Below, piece by piece: positions 1 to 10,089 of a stretch of 64,000 nt of DNA. Each line of letters starts with the position of its first letter. Position 1 is the first letter of the stretch. The position numbers and the translations under genes were made by a program. Source of the DNA: an uncultured Paracoccaceae bacterium (GTDB lineage Bacteria; Pseudomonadota; Alphaproteobacteria; Rhodobacterales; Rhodobacteraceae); assembly GCA_947492585.1 (NCBI GenBank), contig CANLND010000020.1:1-64000 (forward strand). The letters run 5' to 3'. The notes under the pieces were generated by a model. It was not told the DNA's origin. It was given only the letters and a program-made list of their open reading frames with translations, and did not search any database.

Positions 1-107
1 ATCAGACATGTTCACCGCTCGATTTTCGAACTGTGAATCACGCAGCTAAGCGGAAATCAATGGGTCCTGACCCTAGAACATTTCAACGCTCTGAAGGCCT
101 AAATGAT

Positions 108-938
108 ATGACTGACAACAGCGCTCTGGTTGCGAAATTAAATGATTTGGATGTGGTTATTGCGGACCCTTTCCGTTTCAAAGCACGGCTGGAAATCGGC
201 GAAGAGGCGTTCCAGATGTTATCTCTTCGAAACAAGGCATTTGAACTCTGGGACGTTGCCGGAGCCTCTGTAACAGGAGCTGGGATCGCCGGATCCAGCG
301 CTGTCGCCTCGACTTTTTTCTCCGCTACAACCGGGGGTATTTTCGGTTTCTTTGGGGTCGCAACTGCTGCAACGCCTTTGGGGTGGATTATTGCAGCTGC
401 CGTTGCCTCGGGAGGGGCCTATTGCGGCGTGTTAAAGCTAATGCGGGGCATGACGGATGATCGCGTTGAGATTGTGCCTAAATTCATCAACACGCCGCTT
501 GATGTACTTGCTGTGTCTCTCTTCGATCTTATAGCGCCTCTGGGGCTGAAAGTCGCGGCAGCAGATGGGGACATCGCAGAAGAAGAACTGGATGTTATTC
601 GATCTTACTTCATAGATGGATGGGGATTTAACCCTGACTATGTGGAGGTGGCCCTTCAGGTTTTTGTTCTCAAGATCCATGAATTGCCGCTTAAAGATCT
701 GACCGAGGATCTTCGCAAGTTCACCTTGGAAAATCGGGATTGTAACCACAAGAAAGTACGGGAGAAGATCGTTCAGCTGCTCCGGGAGATCGCCGGAGCT
801 GATGGCCAAGTTCATGAGGTGGAAGAGTTGATGATCGATCACGTTTCGAAATTTCTACCGAAAGATCCGTGGTTCCAGCTTCCCAAACTCGGTGAGTTTC
901 CAAGACTTCCCAAGCTTCCAAGTCTGCGGAAAGGCTAA
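108..938 (+). CDS. TerB-like domain protein with Gly/Ala-rich membrane segment
   Basis: ORF 33..938, likely start at ATG 108 (MTDNSALVAKL). Gly/Ala-rich hydrophobic stretch (GAGIAGSSAVASTFF...GWIIAAAVASGGAYCG), then an acidic helical C-terminus with two 'AAADGDIAEEE / GADGQVHEVEE' motifs typical of TerB-like folds. Confidence 0.6.
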   Translation: MTDNSALVAKLNDLDVVIADPFRFKARLEIGEEAFQMLSLRNKAFELWDVAGASVTGAGIAGSSAVASTFFSATTGGIFGFFGVATAATPLGWIIAAAVASGGAYCGVLKLMRGMTDDRVEIVPKFINTPLDVLAVSLFDLIAPLGLKVAAADGDIAEEELDVIRSYFIDGWGFNPDYVEVALQVFVLKIHELPLKDLTEDLRKFTLENRDCNHKKVREKIVQLLREIAGADGQVHEVEELMIDHVSKFLPKDPWFQLPKLGEFPRLPKLPSLRKG

Positions 939-1166
939 CCCGCATCCCGGCCAACACCCTCGGTTCCCCAGTTGCGGGGGGCCGCTGCTTGCTGTCAAAC
1001 CGCCTCAGACTTCACCGAACCGCCCCAGTTATTGCCCCCGTTTTATATCGCAGTAGACTTGCTGTCCGTTGCTGGCGCTCGCGGGTGCCCCTCCCACGTC
1101 GCGGGAGATGGGTGTCTGGGGTGGCGTGGGGGCCGCTAGCAGGCTGCTGGAGGCCATAGCCACCGG

Positions 1167-1436
1167 TTAGAGCAGACTGAAGTCCACACCGTTCGCCCAG
1201 TGCTCCCAGTCGTCTCGTTTGTTATCCCCCGCTGACCCCTCCACTAGATGTTCTGGCTGACAGCACCGCTCGTTTCCGCATCGATGACGCACCATCATTG
1301 TTTCCCCGATGACCGCCCGATTGAGTACACAGTAGACGAACCTTGCCGCCGCCACCTGCCGCCCTCGGAACCTTATCTTGGGCCGCCGTAGCGTGGAATT
1401 TTCAATATCAGCTGCCAGAATACAGAGAATTTATTT
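1167..1436 (-). pseudogene. HNH endonuclease fragment (zinc-binding loop type), probably 5'-truncated
   Basis: Minus frame reads ...LRRPKIRFRGRQVAAARFVYCVLNRAVIGETMMVRHRCGNERCCQPEHLVEGSAGDNKRDDWEHW, matching the 'RhRCdnxxCcxPeHLxxGxxxdNxxD' pattern. The frame is open upstream of the GTG at 1355 to a TAA near 1437 with no good ATG. Confidence 0.6.
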
Positions 1437-1610
1437 TTATTATTAAAAACAATATGTTGATGCCGCAATCGCCTCTCAGAAGCCACCAGGGCGCTCTTTT
1501 AGAGAGAACGTACGAATTTTTCAGCCGATTTCATGCCCTGCTCGCAAACCTAAATTCACTCTCTCCAGGGGCATGAAAGTTTTATCGGGACTGATTGGAG
1601 AGCAATAACA

Positions 1611-1790
1611 ATGGCAACAAATAAGCCAACGACCCCCAGCAGCGAAGACATCAAACTCATCAAGTTTCTCGCAGAGGTCTACGGCACCCAAATCGTTCGT
1701 CGTGACAATAAGTTCTACGACATCGAATACCTTGGCACCCCCCTGTCGCGTGTTGACGTCGAGATTCGGCGTCGTAGCCACGCTGCTTAA
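1611..1790 (+). CDS. 59-aa ORF, possible truncated N-terminus of a larger island protein
   Basis: MATNKPTTPSSEDIKLIKFLAEVYGTQIVRRDNKFYDIEYLGTPLSRVDVEIRRRSHAA*, preceded by GGAGAG (about 1600). It runs head-on into the truncated integrase. Confidence 0.35.
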   Translation: MATNKPTTPSSEDIKLIKFLAEVYGTQIVRRDNKFYDIEYLGTPLSRVDVEIRRRSHAA

Positions 1791-3234
1791 TCCATTCGAC
1801 CAGGCCCAATTCCAAAAGAACTTGTGGGATCGGGACTACGCGTCGACTGGCGACGGTTTTCCCATCTTGCTCAACGCTCCAAGCAAAGCGCAAGCAGAAC
1901 ACCCCATCGTCATGCCAAATCAGGTCGCCAGCTTTGAGCTGCAGAACTTCGGTGAGGCGCGTTCCCATTGTCATGATGATCAATGGCACCCAGTAGATGG
2001 CATCCCGGATAAGCTTCTTTCCCGGGCGGGTGCGCCGGTTTAGACTGTAGCATCCCCGATAGATCGGCGACGTCAGCAGTTTCTTGAGCCGTATGCCACT
2101 CCAACGGGAACGCGTTTTGGGCCGTGTCATACGAAGAAAGAGCGGTTCATGCTTTCTTAGCTCCTGACTAAATGACTTCATTTCTTGCGCCAAAGCCGAA
2201 TAGGTGAGCACTTTGGTCTTTCCTGGGTATCCCAGGCTGGCGGCTGCTGAACGAAGGATGTCATGAACTCGGTCAAGATGGCGCTCAAGGTTCTTGTGCG
2301 TCATGCGAATTGACAGCAAATCTGGAAGCTTCGCCAGTTGTTGTCGCTCGCTGGCCCCAGGGATTCTGCGGACCATTTCATAGCATTCAGCATCGTGCGC
2401 ATCCGCTGCTGCAATTAATTCGCGCTTTGACACGGAAACCTCTTCTTTTTGATAGCGGTTCTTACCGTGCCTTTGGCCATGGTCGCGGGGTAGGCGATGT
2501 AGAAAACGGCAAAACTCGGTGATACGTCTTGCAGCTTGTTCAAGAGAGACATTCCCGAAACACTCCAGCAGTAGAGTGCCGGTAGCTTCAAGTTTGCGGC
2601 GCATTTCTGCGCTCTTTCCCTGCTTCGCGGTCTCAATGGCTGTCGCCATTGATATGAACGGCGGAATCTGGCCGTCTTTCGGAGCAATCTGAAAGCGTTC
2701 AAAAAGCCCTGCTGCGACTGCCAGCGGATCTTCAAAGTCTTCCAGCACGAAGAGCTCTGCTTTCCAGGTTGCCTTCAGGGTCGTCGCAAATTGCCTTGCG
2801 GCCCCGGCATCCATCAGATTGACAGGCGGCTCTCCAATTTTTTCTGCGACTTCCTTTGCGATCTGAGTAGGCCGCGAAAGGTCTCTCCCTCGTAATTCAA
2901 CCTGAAGGAGATTCAGCAGGGCACTTAGGTTCTGAATGCGCCCTTCAGCATCAAAGGCTGGATCAGATAAATTGCTGATTAGCTTTTCGAAATGGCTGCG
3001 AACTATCTCCCGCGAAATGGCGTGGATAGCTTCAGGTGTCGCTGGGGCTGTTGGCTCGATGAAAATCTTTTTGTCTCCTTCCTGGGGCACTGGAGGGCAA
3101 GGCTCCGGTGCGGGTGTGGGAAGGACGTGAGTCTTGATACGTTCGGACAGAAACGGGTTTGAGTGCGGGTTTGAATTATTTTTTGTTCGACTTACAGGGC
3201 TGTGGTCTGTGTTGGCTGCACGACTATCGCGCAA
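1660..3234 (-). pseudogene. Tyrosine-type site-specific integrase, C-terminally truncated
   Basis: Long integrase-like ORF with first catalytic Arg motif (WVPLIIMTMGTRLTEVLQLKAGDLIW). The HxxR and Tyr motifs are missing; after ELGLVEWIKQRG the frame becomes low-complexity read-through. Lies at the 3' end of tRNA-Gln. Confidence 0.7.
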
Positions 3235-3304
3235 AAGGAGCGCAACCGTGGCAGCATCGACTTTAAGTCGGTCTACTGATTTTATTGATTTTTTTCATGG
3301 AAGT

Positions 3305-3379
3305 TGGCTGGGATGGTAGGATTCGAACCTACGATACACTGTACCAAAAACAGTTGCCTTACCACTTGGCTACATCCCA
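3305..3379 (-). tRNA. tRNA-Gln(UUG)
   Basis: Minus strand TGGGATGTAGCCAAGTGGTAAGGCAACTGTTTTTGGTACAGTGTATCGTAGGTTCGAATCCTACCATCCCAGCCA: 7-bp acceptor stem, anticodon loop TTTTGGT (TTG), T arm GGTTCGAATCC, encoded CCA. Confidence 0.95.
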
Positions 3380-3513
3380 ACTCTTGTGGGGCGTTCTAAT
3401 GATAACCGTTGGAGCGTGCAAGAGGAATTTTGGAAAAAGACCGGATTTCGCAAAAAACTTTTTGTGGCCTGAAACTCTTTTCTTATCACAGCGTTAGGAG
3501 AGATTTACTGCGG

Positions 3514-4536
3514 TTAGGCGCTGGCGCGTACAACCAGCTCTCCGTTGAATTCGTACCGTTCCTGCGCATCTGGGGTGTCTTGCAGAATTGCCACAAGTCG
3601 CTGTGCCATCTCTGGTATTGGCTGGCGGTAGCTGGTCAGCTGGTATTGGGCCCATTGGGCTTGTGGGATATCGTCAAAGCCCGTGACCGCGATATCTTCG
3701 GGCGCGCGCAGGCCCGCCGCGTGACGTATGGCATCAATGGTTCCCATAGCCAGTGCGTCGTTTTCGCAGACGATGACATCGGGGCGTCGGTCAAGCGGGC
3801 AAGTGTGCAATAAACGCGCGATCCGATCAAATGCCAATGTGGCATCATAAGCCGCAACGTCGAGTGTTGGCGGTGTTTGCCCAGTGGCGTTTTTCCAATG
3901 GGTGAGGAATGTTTCTCGACGTCGTAAATGTGCAGACCCGGTCTGCGGCCCGGCGAGAAACAAAGGGGATTGATACCCTTGTGCCAGAACGTGATCGGCA
4001 ATCGTTGCCATGGCAACGGTATCATCAACTGAGATCGACAAAGTACTAGGGTGTTCTGAACTGCGCGCAAACACGATCAGTCGTTTCACGCGACCAGCGC
4101 CTTGCGCGGTTTCAAGCGTCGCATCGTTGAACTGAATTCCGATCAGAACGGCGGCGTCAACACGGCGCTGGCTGGCGGTTAGCAGGGCATCGTTTGTGGC
4201 GGTCCCGTCCAAGGTGTTCAGCAGCAAGCTGTCCCAGCCATGGGCGCGCAGAGTCCGGGTTAGCTGATCAATCAGAACCAGTTTGTGTGGGTTTTTGAAA
4301 TCATCGATCAACAACGCCACCAAATTCGAGCGATCAGATCCTAAACTGGCGGCTTGCAGGTCTGGCAAATAGCCAATCCGTTTGGCAGCTTCCAACACGT
4401 TCGCGCGGGTTTGGGCGGAGACCGGGGCATCTGATTTGAACGCGCGCGTCACGGTCCAGCGCGACACACCAGCCGCAGCGGCGACGTCATCTGCGGTGAC
4501 TTTGGTGAAGGGTTTTTGATCGGTCATTCTGTTCAT
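3514..4536 (-). CDS. LacI family transcriptional regulator
   Basis: N-terminal HTH VTADDVAAAAGVSRWTVTRAFKSDAPVSAQTRANVLEAAKRIGYLPD and periplasmic-binding-like C-terminal domain. Confidence 0.93.
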   Translation of the reverse strand: MNRMTDQKPFTKVTADDVAAAAGVSRWTVTRAFKSDAPVSAQTRANVLEAAKRIGYLPDLQAASLGSDRSNLVALLIDDFKNPHKLVLIDQLTRTLRAHGWDSLLLNTLDGTATNDALLTASQRRVDAAVLIGIQFNDATLETAQGAGRVKRLIVFARSSEHPSTLSISVDDTVAMATIADHVLAQGYQSPLFLAGPQTGSAHLRRRETFLTHWKNATGQTPPTLDVAAYDATLAFDRIARLLHTCPLDRRPDVIVCENDALAMGTIDAIRHAAGLRAPEDIAVTGFDDIPQAQWAQYQLTSYRQPIPEMAQRLVAILQDTPDAQERYEFNGELVVRASA

Positions 4537-4564
4537 TTAACACGAGGATATACGCTATTTATCA

Positions 4565-4613
4565 CCTTTCTGCACGCATGTGCAAAATTATCTTGCACAT
4601 GCGTGCAGAAAGG
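4565..4613. promoter_or_regulatory. Paired operator: 21-bp perfect inverted repeat between lacI-type gene and iolG
   Basis: CCTTTCTGCACGCATGTGCAA - AATTATC - TTGCACATGCGTGCAGAAAGG. Each arm contains a TGCAC-N4-GTGCA dyad (4571-4584 and 4594-4607). Confidence 0.85.
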
Positions 4614-4657
4614 GTGAGCGTTCTCAGGAAATAGACGTATGCGCAGGGGAGGTGGCC

Positions 4658-5650
4658 ATGCTGAAGGTTGGATTATTGGGGGCAGGCCGCATTGGGCAGG
4701 TTCATGCGGTAAATATTACAGGACATCACGAAAGCACGCTGGTGGCGGTGGCGGATGTCCATGGGCCCGCTGCAGACAGGCTGGCGCGGCAATACGGGGC
4801 CGATGTGCGCAGCACCGAAGAGATTATCGCGGATCCAGACATTGATGCAGTTTTGATAGCAACGTCAACCGACACCCATTCCGACCTGATAGAAGCAGCC
4901 GCGGCTGCCGGGAAGGCGATCCTGTGTGAAAAGCCTGTTGATTTGTCGTTGGAACGAGCGCGGTTGTGCCTTGCACGGACAAAAGGCGCAACGGCGCCCA
5001 TTATGGTTGCCTTTAACCGCCGCTTTGATCCCAATTTTGCGAAGGTGCAACAGGCCGCGGCAGCAGGTGAGATTGGAAAGACTGAGCTGCTGTCCATCAC
5101 GTCATATGATCCCGCACCGCCTCCGATTGAGTATGTCAAAGTGTCTGGGGGATTGTTTCGGGACATGATGATCCATGATCTGGATATGGCCACGTTTTTG
5201 ATGGGCGACGCTCCGGTCCAGATTTCGGCGGTGGGACGCGCGCTGGTGGATCCTGCGATTGGTGCGGCCGGGGATGTGGACACTGCTGTGGCAACGCTGA
5301 TGTATGCAGATGGCCGCTTGGCTGTGATCAAGAACAGTCGCCGCGCGGCATACGGGTATGATCAACGGGTCGAGTTGTTGGGTTCGGAGGGCTTGTTGGC
5401 ATTGGAAAACATGCGGGAATCGACCGTGTCCAAGGCCACGCGTGACGGGATCATCAGCGCCAAACCAGAACATTTCTTTCTTGAACGTTACGCCCGGGCG
5501 TATGTGATAGAATGGCAGGCTTTTGTCGACAGCGCGCTACATGGAGCTCCGGTTCCGGCCACATTGCAGGATGGGATCACCGCGCTTGCATTGGCAGATG
5601 CGGCGCATCGGTCATCTGAAACAGGTCAGCCCGTTGCCGTTGAACTGTAA
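4658..5650 (+). CDS. iolG: Gfo/Idh/MocA family oxidoreductase, inositol 2-dehydrogenase-like
   Basis: MLKVGLLGAGRIGQVHAVNI Rossmann start, CEKPVDLS motif, 'MIHDLDMATFLMGD'. Start at 4658 because the longer ORF overlaps the operator. Confidence 0.8.
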   Translation: MLKVGLLGAGRIGQVHAVNITGHHESTLVAVADVHGPAADRLARQYGADVRSTEEIIADPDIDAVLIATSTDTHSDLIEAAAAAGKAILCEKPVDLSLERARLCLARTKGATAPIMVAFNRRFDPNFAKVQQAAAAGEIGKTELLSITSYDPAPPPIEYVKVSGGLFRDMMIHDLDMATFLMGDAPVQISAVGRALVDPAIGAAGDVDTAVATLMYADGRLAVIKNSRRAAYGYDQRVELLGSEGLLALENMRESTVSKATRDGIISAKPEHFFLERYARAYVIEWQAFVDSALHGAPVPATLQDGITALALADAAHRSSETGQPVAVEL

Positions 5651-5664
5651 GCGGGGCGCATCAC

Positions 5665-6030
5665 ATGAGTGATTTGTTGTGCAAGCCGGTTGGAGCAACG
5701 GGCAAAGTGTATGGCAGTACATCCGCCTCTGGAGGGAGAGGGTATTTGGGCGTTGCGGTGCATCACGATGATAAAGATGACTATCCGCGCATCACGTACT
5801 CGGAAGAGACGTAATTATCATTGGTTGGCCCCAAAAAACGCTCACGGCACTCAGCGGGTATATATCGCTGATGGGACATTGAACGAGACCACGGCGGTCG
5901 CTGATGGTGACGTTTTTTGGTGCCACAGGGGCACCTTCCCTGTGGTAGGGCCGCATGGGTCGGAGATGTATGGCCTCAATGGTAGGGCTGGGCGGTCGCG
6001 ACAGTGGCGATTTGTGCCCGCGCCGAAGGG
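5665..6030 (+). pseudogene. iolB: 5-deoxyglucuronate isomerase pseudogene (internal deletion plus frameshift)
   Basis: Frame 1 from ATG 5665: MSDLLCKPVGATGKVYGSTSASGGRGYLGVAVHHDDKDDYPRITYSEET*. Frame 2 continues YHWLAPKNAHGTQRVYIADGTLNETTAVADGDVFW...GPHGSEMYGLNGRAGRSRQWRF. Both resemble IolB; the middle of the protein is absent. Confidence 0.8.
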
Positions 6031-6122
6031 GGTTGAATTGTGGCACGTGACGGCTGACGGTTGCGGGCCTGTAATTGCAAAGGCCAGCCGAAACGGCTGG
6101 CCTAGTATGTCTCACCAGAGAA

Positions 6123-7991
6123 TTAAAACTCTTGCCACATGTCTTCCCTGTTGACTGCACGGGCGGGCGCGGGGGCGGGAGCCTCCCAATCCCCATGGGC
6201 AGATGGTGCCGCGGCCGGTGATGCAGTGGGCATTGGGGCCACATTGGCTGCGCGCGTGCCGCCCGTATCAAAATGCGCTACCAGTTCCGCCAGTTTACCT
6301 GCATCAGTATTCATTAGATGGCTGGCGGCGGTCGCTTCTTCGACCATGGCGGCGTTCTGTTGGGTTACCTGATCCAATTGGGTCATGCCGGTGTTGATTT
6401 CCCCCAATCCGGTCGACTGTTCGGCCGCACCTTCGGCAATGCCCGAGATCAAAGTGGAAATATGGCTGACTTGATCCACGATGGAGTTCAGCGCTTCGCC
6501 GGCTTTGCCCACCAGATCTACGCCGCGTTCCACCTGCTGTGATGAATTGGAAATCAGTGTTTTGATCTCCATCGCGGCATCTGATGAGCGCTGGGCCAAG
6601 GCGCGCACTTCTGACGCCACAACTGCAAAACCACGACCGGCTTCACCGGCGCGGGCGGCCTCTACGCCAGCATTCAGCGCCAGCAGGTTGGTCTGGAATG
6701 CGATGTCATCAATAACACTGATGATTTGGGCAATGTGGGTAGAGCTTTGTTCGATTTCAGTCATCGCGGCAACGGCATTTTGCACCACTTCGCCGCTGGT
6801 TTCGGCCTCGTTTCGTGCTTCTTGCATAGTGCTTTCTACGCTGCGCGCACCCTCAGCTGCGGACCGTACACTGGCGGTCAGTTCGTCCAACGCTGCTGCG
6901 GTTTCTTCCAGTGTTGCGGCTTGGCTTTCGGTGCGGTTTGACAGGTCATCTGACGACTGGCTGATTTCCATCGCTCCGTTGCGAATTGAGGACGCGGTGT
7001 CCACCATCTGGTTTACCGTTGATGTCAGATTGTCGAGTGTGGTGTTGAAATCCTGACGCAACTGTTCGTAGCCTTCGGGGAACTCTTCGGTGATATGCGC
7101 TGTCAGTTTGCCCTTGGACAGTTCAGCAAGGGACGTGCTGAGCACCTCGACAACGCGATTGCGCTCGTCCTCTTTGGCGTGTTGGGCTTCTTCCATTTCG
7201 TTTTGACGCATCAGCGCTTGACGGAACTGGTCCAGCGTGCGGGCCATGTCGCCGATTTCACTGCGCGACTCTGCGCCAGGAATTTTGTCTCGGTGATTGC
7301 CACTGGCCATGCTCTGCATACGCGCATTGAGCTGATCCAACGGGCCTGTGATCGACCGCATCAAGACAATGCTGGCGATGGTCAACAGAACCAGCCCGAT
7401 GCCTAGAGAAATCAATGAAGTTGTGCGCAGGGTTGCCAATTGTTCATAGATGTCATTGACATAAGATCCAGTTCCAACAACCCAACCCCATTTTGGAAAG
7501 TTGATCACATAGCCTAGCTTGGCTTCCAGTTCTTCTGAATCGGGTTTGTTAAAGTAGTAAGTGACATCGCCAGCCCCATTGGCTATGGCGACCTTGACCA
7601 TCTCAGCAACAATTGGAATCCCGGTTTTGTCGGTGAATGCTATTTGATTGGTGCCAACCCACTTCGGACGATGCGGATGTGCCACATAAACGTGATCATG
7701 GGTAAAGGCATAGAAATAACCTGATTTTCCATAGCGCAGTTTTTCAAGCTCGATGCGGCCCTGCGTCTGCGCCTCTTCCAGCGTCATATCACCCGACTGC
7801 ACCTTTGCATCAAGATGGTTGAGCGTGCTGATCGCGGTTTCCGTTAAGGCGTGCAGTTCCATTTTACGCATATCAAACGCGTTTTCGACGGAACGGTTGA
7901 GCAGGGTGAATGTCAGGATACTCGCCAAGCCGAGGGCGAGCACGACGATGGCGTAGATGCGAGCCGGTAGACGGTGAAAAAATGCAGGCAT
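6123..7991 (-). CDS. Methyl-accepting chemotaxis protein with single-Cache-type sensor
   Basis: sCache-like region (GYFYAFTHDHVYVAHPHRPKWVG...GWVVGTGSYVNDI), HAMP, signalling hairpin ([43 protein letters not shown]), C-terminal MWQEF. Start with RBS AAGGAAG at 7991. Confidence 0.95.
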   Translation of the reverse strand: MPAFFHRLPARIYAIVVLALGLASILTFTLLNRSVENAFDMRKMELHALTETAISTLNHLDAKVQSGDMTLEEAQTQGRIELEKLRYGKSGYFYAFTHDHVYVAHPHRPKWVGTNQIAFTDKTGIPIVAEMVKVAIANGAGDVTYYFNKPDSEELEAKLGYVINFPKWGWVVGTGSYVNDIYEQLATLRTTSLISLGIGLVLLTIASIVLMRSITGPLDQLNARMQSMASGNHRDKIPGAESRSEIGDMARTLDQFRQALMRQNEMEEAQHAKEDERNRVVEVLSTSLAELSKGKLTAHITEEFPEGYEQLRQDFNTTLDNLTSTVNQMVDTASSIRNGAMEISQSSDDLSNRTESQAATLEETAAALDELTASVRSAAEGARSVESTMQEARNEAETSGEVVQNAVAAMTEIEQSSTHIAQIISVIDDIAFQTNLLALNAGVEAARAGEAGRGFAVVASEVRALAQRSSDAAMEIKTLISNSSQQVERGVDLVGKAGEALNSIVDQVSHISTLISGIAEGAAEQSTGLGEINTGMTQLDQVTQQNAAMVEEATAASHLMNTDAGKLAELVAHFDTGGTRAANVAPMPTASPAAAPSAHGDWEAPAPAPARAVNREDMWQEF

Positions 7992-8238
7992 TCCGGGATC
8001 TTCCTTGTGGCGTTTTTTGTTGCCCCAAAGCTTATCCATGCATTCCTAACAGCAAGTTTCACAGATGACTGGTCTTGAACCTAATCGACGCTTTTCAGTG
8101 AAAAAGATAGTTCAATTGTATCAAAAGCCTGGGCGACGTCCGGGACCCACCTGTGCTGTGTGGTAGGGCAGGTGTTTGATACGTCGTGGCGATGCCGATC
8201 CGCTTGTTCAGGTCGGCATCGTCGATTCTTCAACGTGT

Positions 8239-10035
8239 TTAGAAATTGTCCCATTGGTTGCCGTTTGCCACCTTGGCAGCGGGCGCCAGAGACACTGACG
8301 GTTTTTGTTGCACTGGCGCGTCTACGCGACTGGGTGGTGTCTCGCCAAAGTTGAACCGGGATACCAGACCCGCGAGTTTGCCTGCGTCACTTTCCAGCAT
8401 TTGACTGGCCGCCGTCGATTCCTGAACCATTGCGGCGTTTTGCTGGGTTACTTTGTCCAGCTGCGTCATGCCTGTATTGATTTCTGCAAGACCCGTGGAT
8501 TGTTCCGCCGCTCCTTCCGCGATCTCGCTGATCAAGGTTGAGATGTGGCCAACCCGATCAACGATCGACTGCAACGCCTCGCCCGCCTTGCCGACAAGGT
8601 CAACACCGCGCTCGACCTGCTGAGAGCTGGCGCCGATCAATGTTTTGATTTCCATTGCGGCATCTGAAGAGCGCTGGGCCAAGGCGCGAACTTCGGACGC
8701 CACAACCGCAAACCCGCGACCGGCTTCGCCTGCGCGTGCGGCCTCAACCCCGGCGTTCAAAGCCAACAGGTTGGTCTGAAAGGCGATATCGTCGATAACG
8801 CCGATGATTTGAGAGATATGGGTAGAACTTTTCTCGATCTCCGTCATCGCGGAGACAGCGCTTTGAACAACTTTACCGCTGTTGTGGGCTTCGTCTTTGG
8901 CTTCGGCCACAATCTTTTCGACGCTACGTGCGCCACCAGCCGCGGACCGCACACTGGCAGTTAGTTCATCCAATGCTGCGGCTGTCTGCTCCAGCGTTGC
9001 CGCCTGGCTCTCGGTGCGCTGTGACAGCTCATCCGAAGACTGGCTGATCTCTTGCGCGCCGGTTTGAATACTGGATGAGTTTTGAGCCGCCGTGCTGATG
9101 ATGTCGCGCATCTTCGTCACGGTCTCATTGAAGTTCAGCCGCAGTTGTTCATAGCTGGGAGGGAACGGGGTTTTGATGACCTTGTTGAGATTGCCCTCGG
9201 CCAGCCCCTGCAGGTGGTCTGACAGTTTTACAACAATGCCTTTTTGCTCTTCCTGGGCTTCTTTGCGCACGGTTTCTGCGGCACGGCCTTTTTGCAACTG
9301 CTCTTTGAGACCTTCCAGGTGGTGTGAGATCCGGCCAATTTCGTCACCGCGTGAGAGATAAATCGCCGGCTTGTCATAGTCACCGTCCGCAATTTCGGTG
9401 ATGCTGTCGTCAATCCGCTTCAATGGAATACCCATCAGGCGATGAAGGGCAAATGCGGTGAAACCCGCCAGTCCGACAAAGGCCAACGTGGCCAATGCCA
9501 AAGAGTTCAAGCGACTGGCTTGCATGTAACCAAGATCAACTTCGGTGGACCAAACAAAGCCAACCGCGCCAACAATATTGCTGCCGTCGGCACCCACGGT
9601 GGACGGGGCCGCCGCAATCAAGCCATCGGCTGTGCCTTGGAACTGGCCATCATCAATCGCGGCCAACGCGGATTTTTTCAACCGGGTGCGATCAGCGGGG
9701 GTAGCGCTGCCGACCTCAACCAGAATTTCGCCAGCTTTGTTGAGAGCCAGCCCATAGACTGCGCGGTTCTCGGTGCGCTCTAATACGCCATTAAACCGCT
9801 CTACCAGTGGTTCGATATTGGAGAACCTGATCATGCCACCACTGGTGGAGGCGACTTCACCCGTCATGGTTTGGCCTAGGCTTTTCACCCCGTGCTCAAC
9901 TGTTGTCCTCTGAGCGTATGCACTGGAGAGGGTTAGAATGGACGCGAGCGTCAGCGAACAGACGACGGTCAGTAGCATGCATTTGACGAACAGCGACATA
10001 CCGCTGAATGCGCCGGGCGCTTTCAACTTGGTCAT
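8239..10035 (-). CDS. Methyl-accepting chemotaxis protein
   Basis: Two TM segments, HAMP, signalling domain near-identical to the neighbouring MCP, C-terminal QWDNF. Confidence 0.95.
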   Translation of the reverse strand: MTKLKAPGAFSGMSLFVKCMLLTVVCSLTLASILTLSSAYAQRTTVEHGVKSLGQTMTGEVASTSGGMIRFSNIEPLVERFNGVLERTENRAVYGLALNKAGEILVEVGSATPADRTRLKKSALAAIDDGQFQGTADGLIAAAPSTVGADGSNIVGAVGFVWSTEVDLGYMQASRLNSLALATLAFVGLAGFTAFALHRLMGIPLKRIDDSITEIADGDYDKPAIYLSRGDEIGRISHHLEGLKEQLQKGRAAETVRKEAQEEQKGIVVKLSDHLQGLAEGNLNKVIKTPFPPSYEQLRLNFNETVTKMRDIISTAAQNSSSIQTGAQEISQSSDELSQRTESQAATLEQTAAALDELTASVRSAAGGARSVEKIVAEAKDEAHNSGKVVQSAVSAMTEIEKSSTHISQIIGVIDDIAFQTNLLALNAGVEAARAGEAGRGFAVVASEVRALAQRSSDAAMEIKTLIGASSQQVERGVDLVGKAGEALQSIVDRVGHISTLISEIAEGAAEQSTGLAEINTGMTQLDKVTQQNAAMVQESTAASQMLESDAGKLAGLVSRFNFGETPPSRVDAPVQQKPSVSLAPAAKVANGNQWDNF

Positions 10036-10089
10036 AGTAATATTTCTTTCCAACAGGGGCTGAACAAGGGGTGAAACGGTAGCGAGTCG

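Noticed and set aside
8190-8221. CGATGCCGA...TCGGCATCG as a terminator after the second MCP
   Set aside because: Good 9-bp stem but no T run on either strand, so not called as a terminator.
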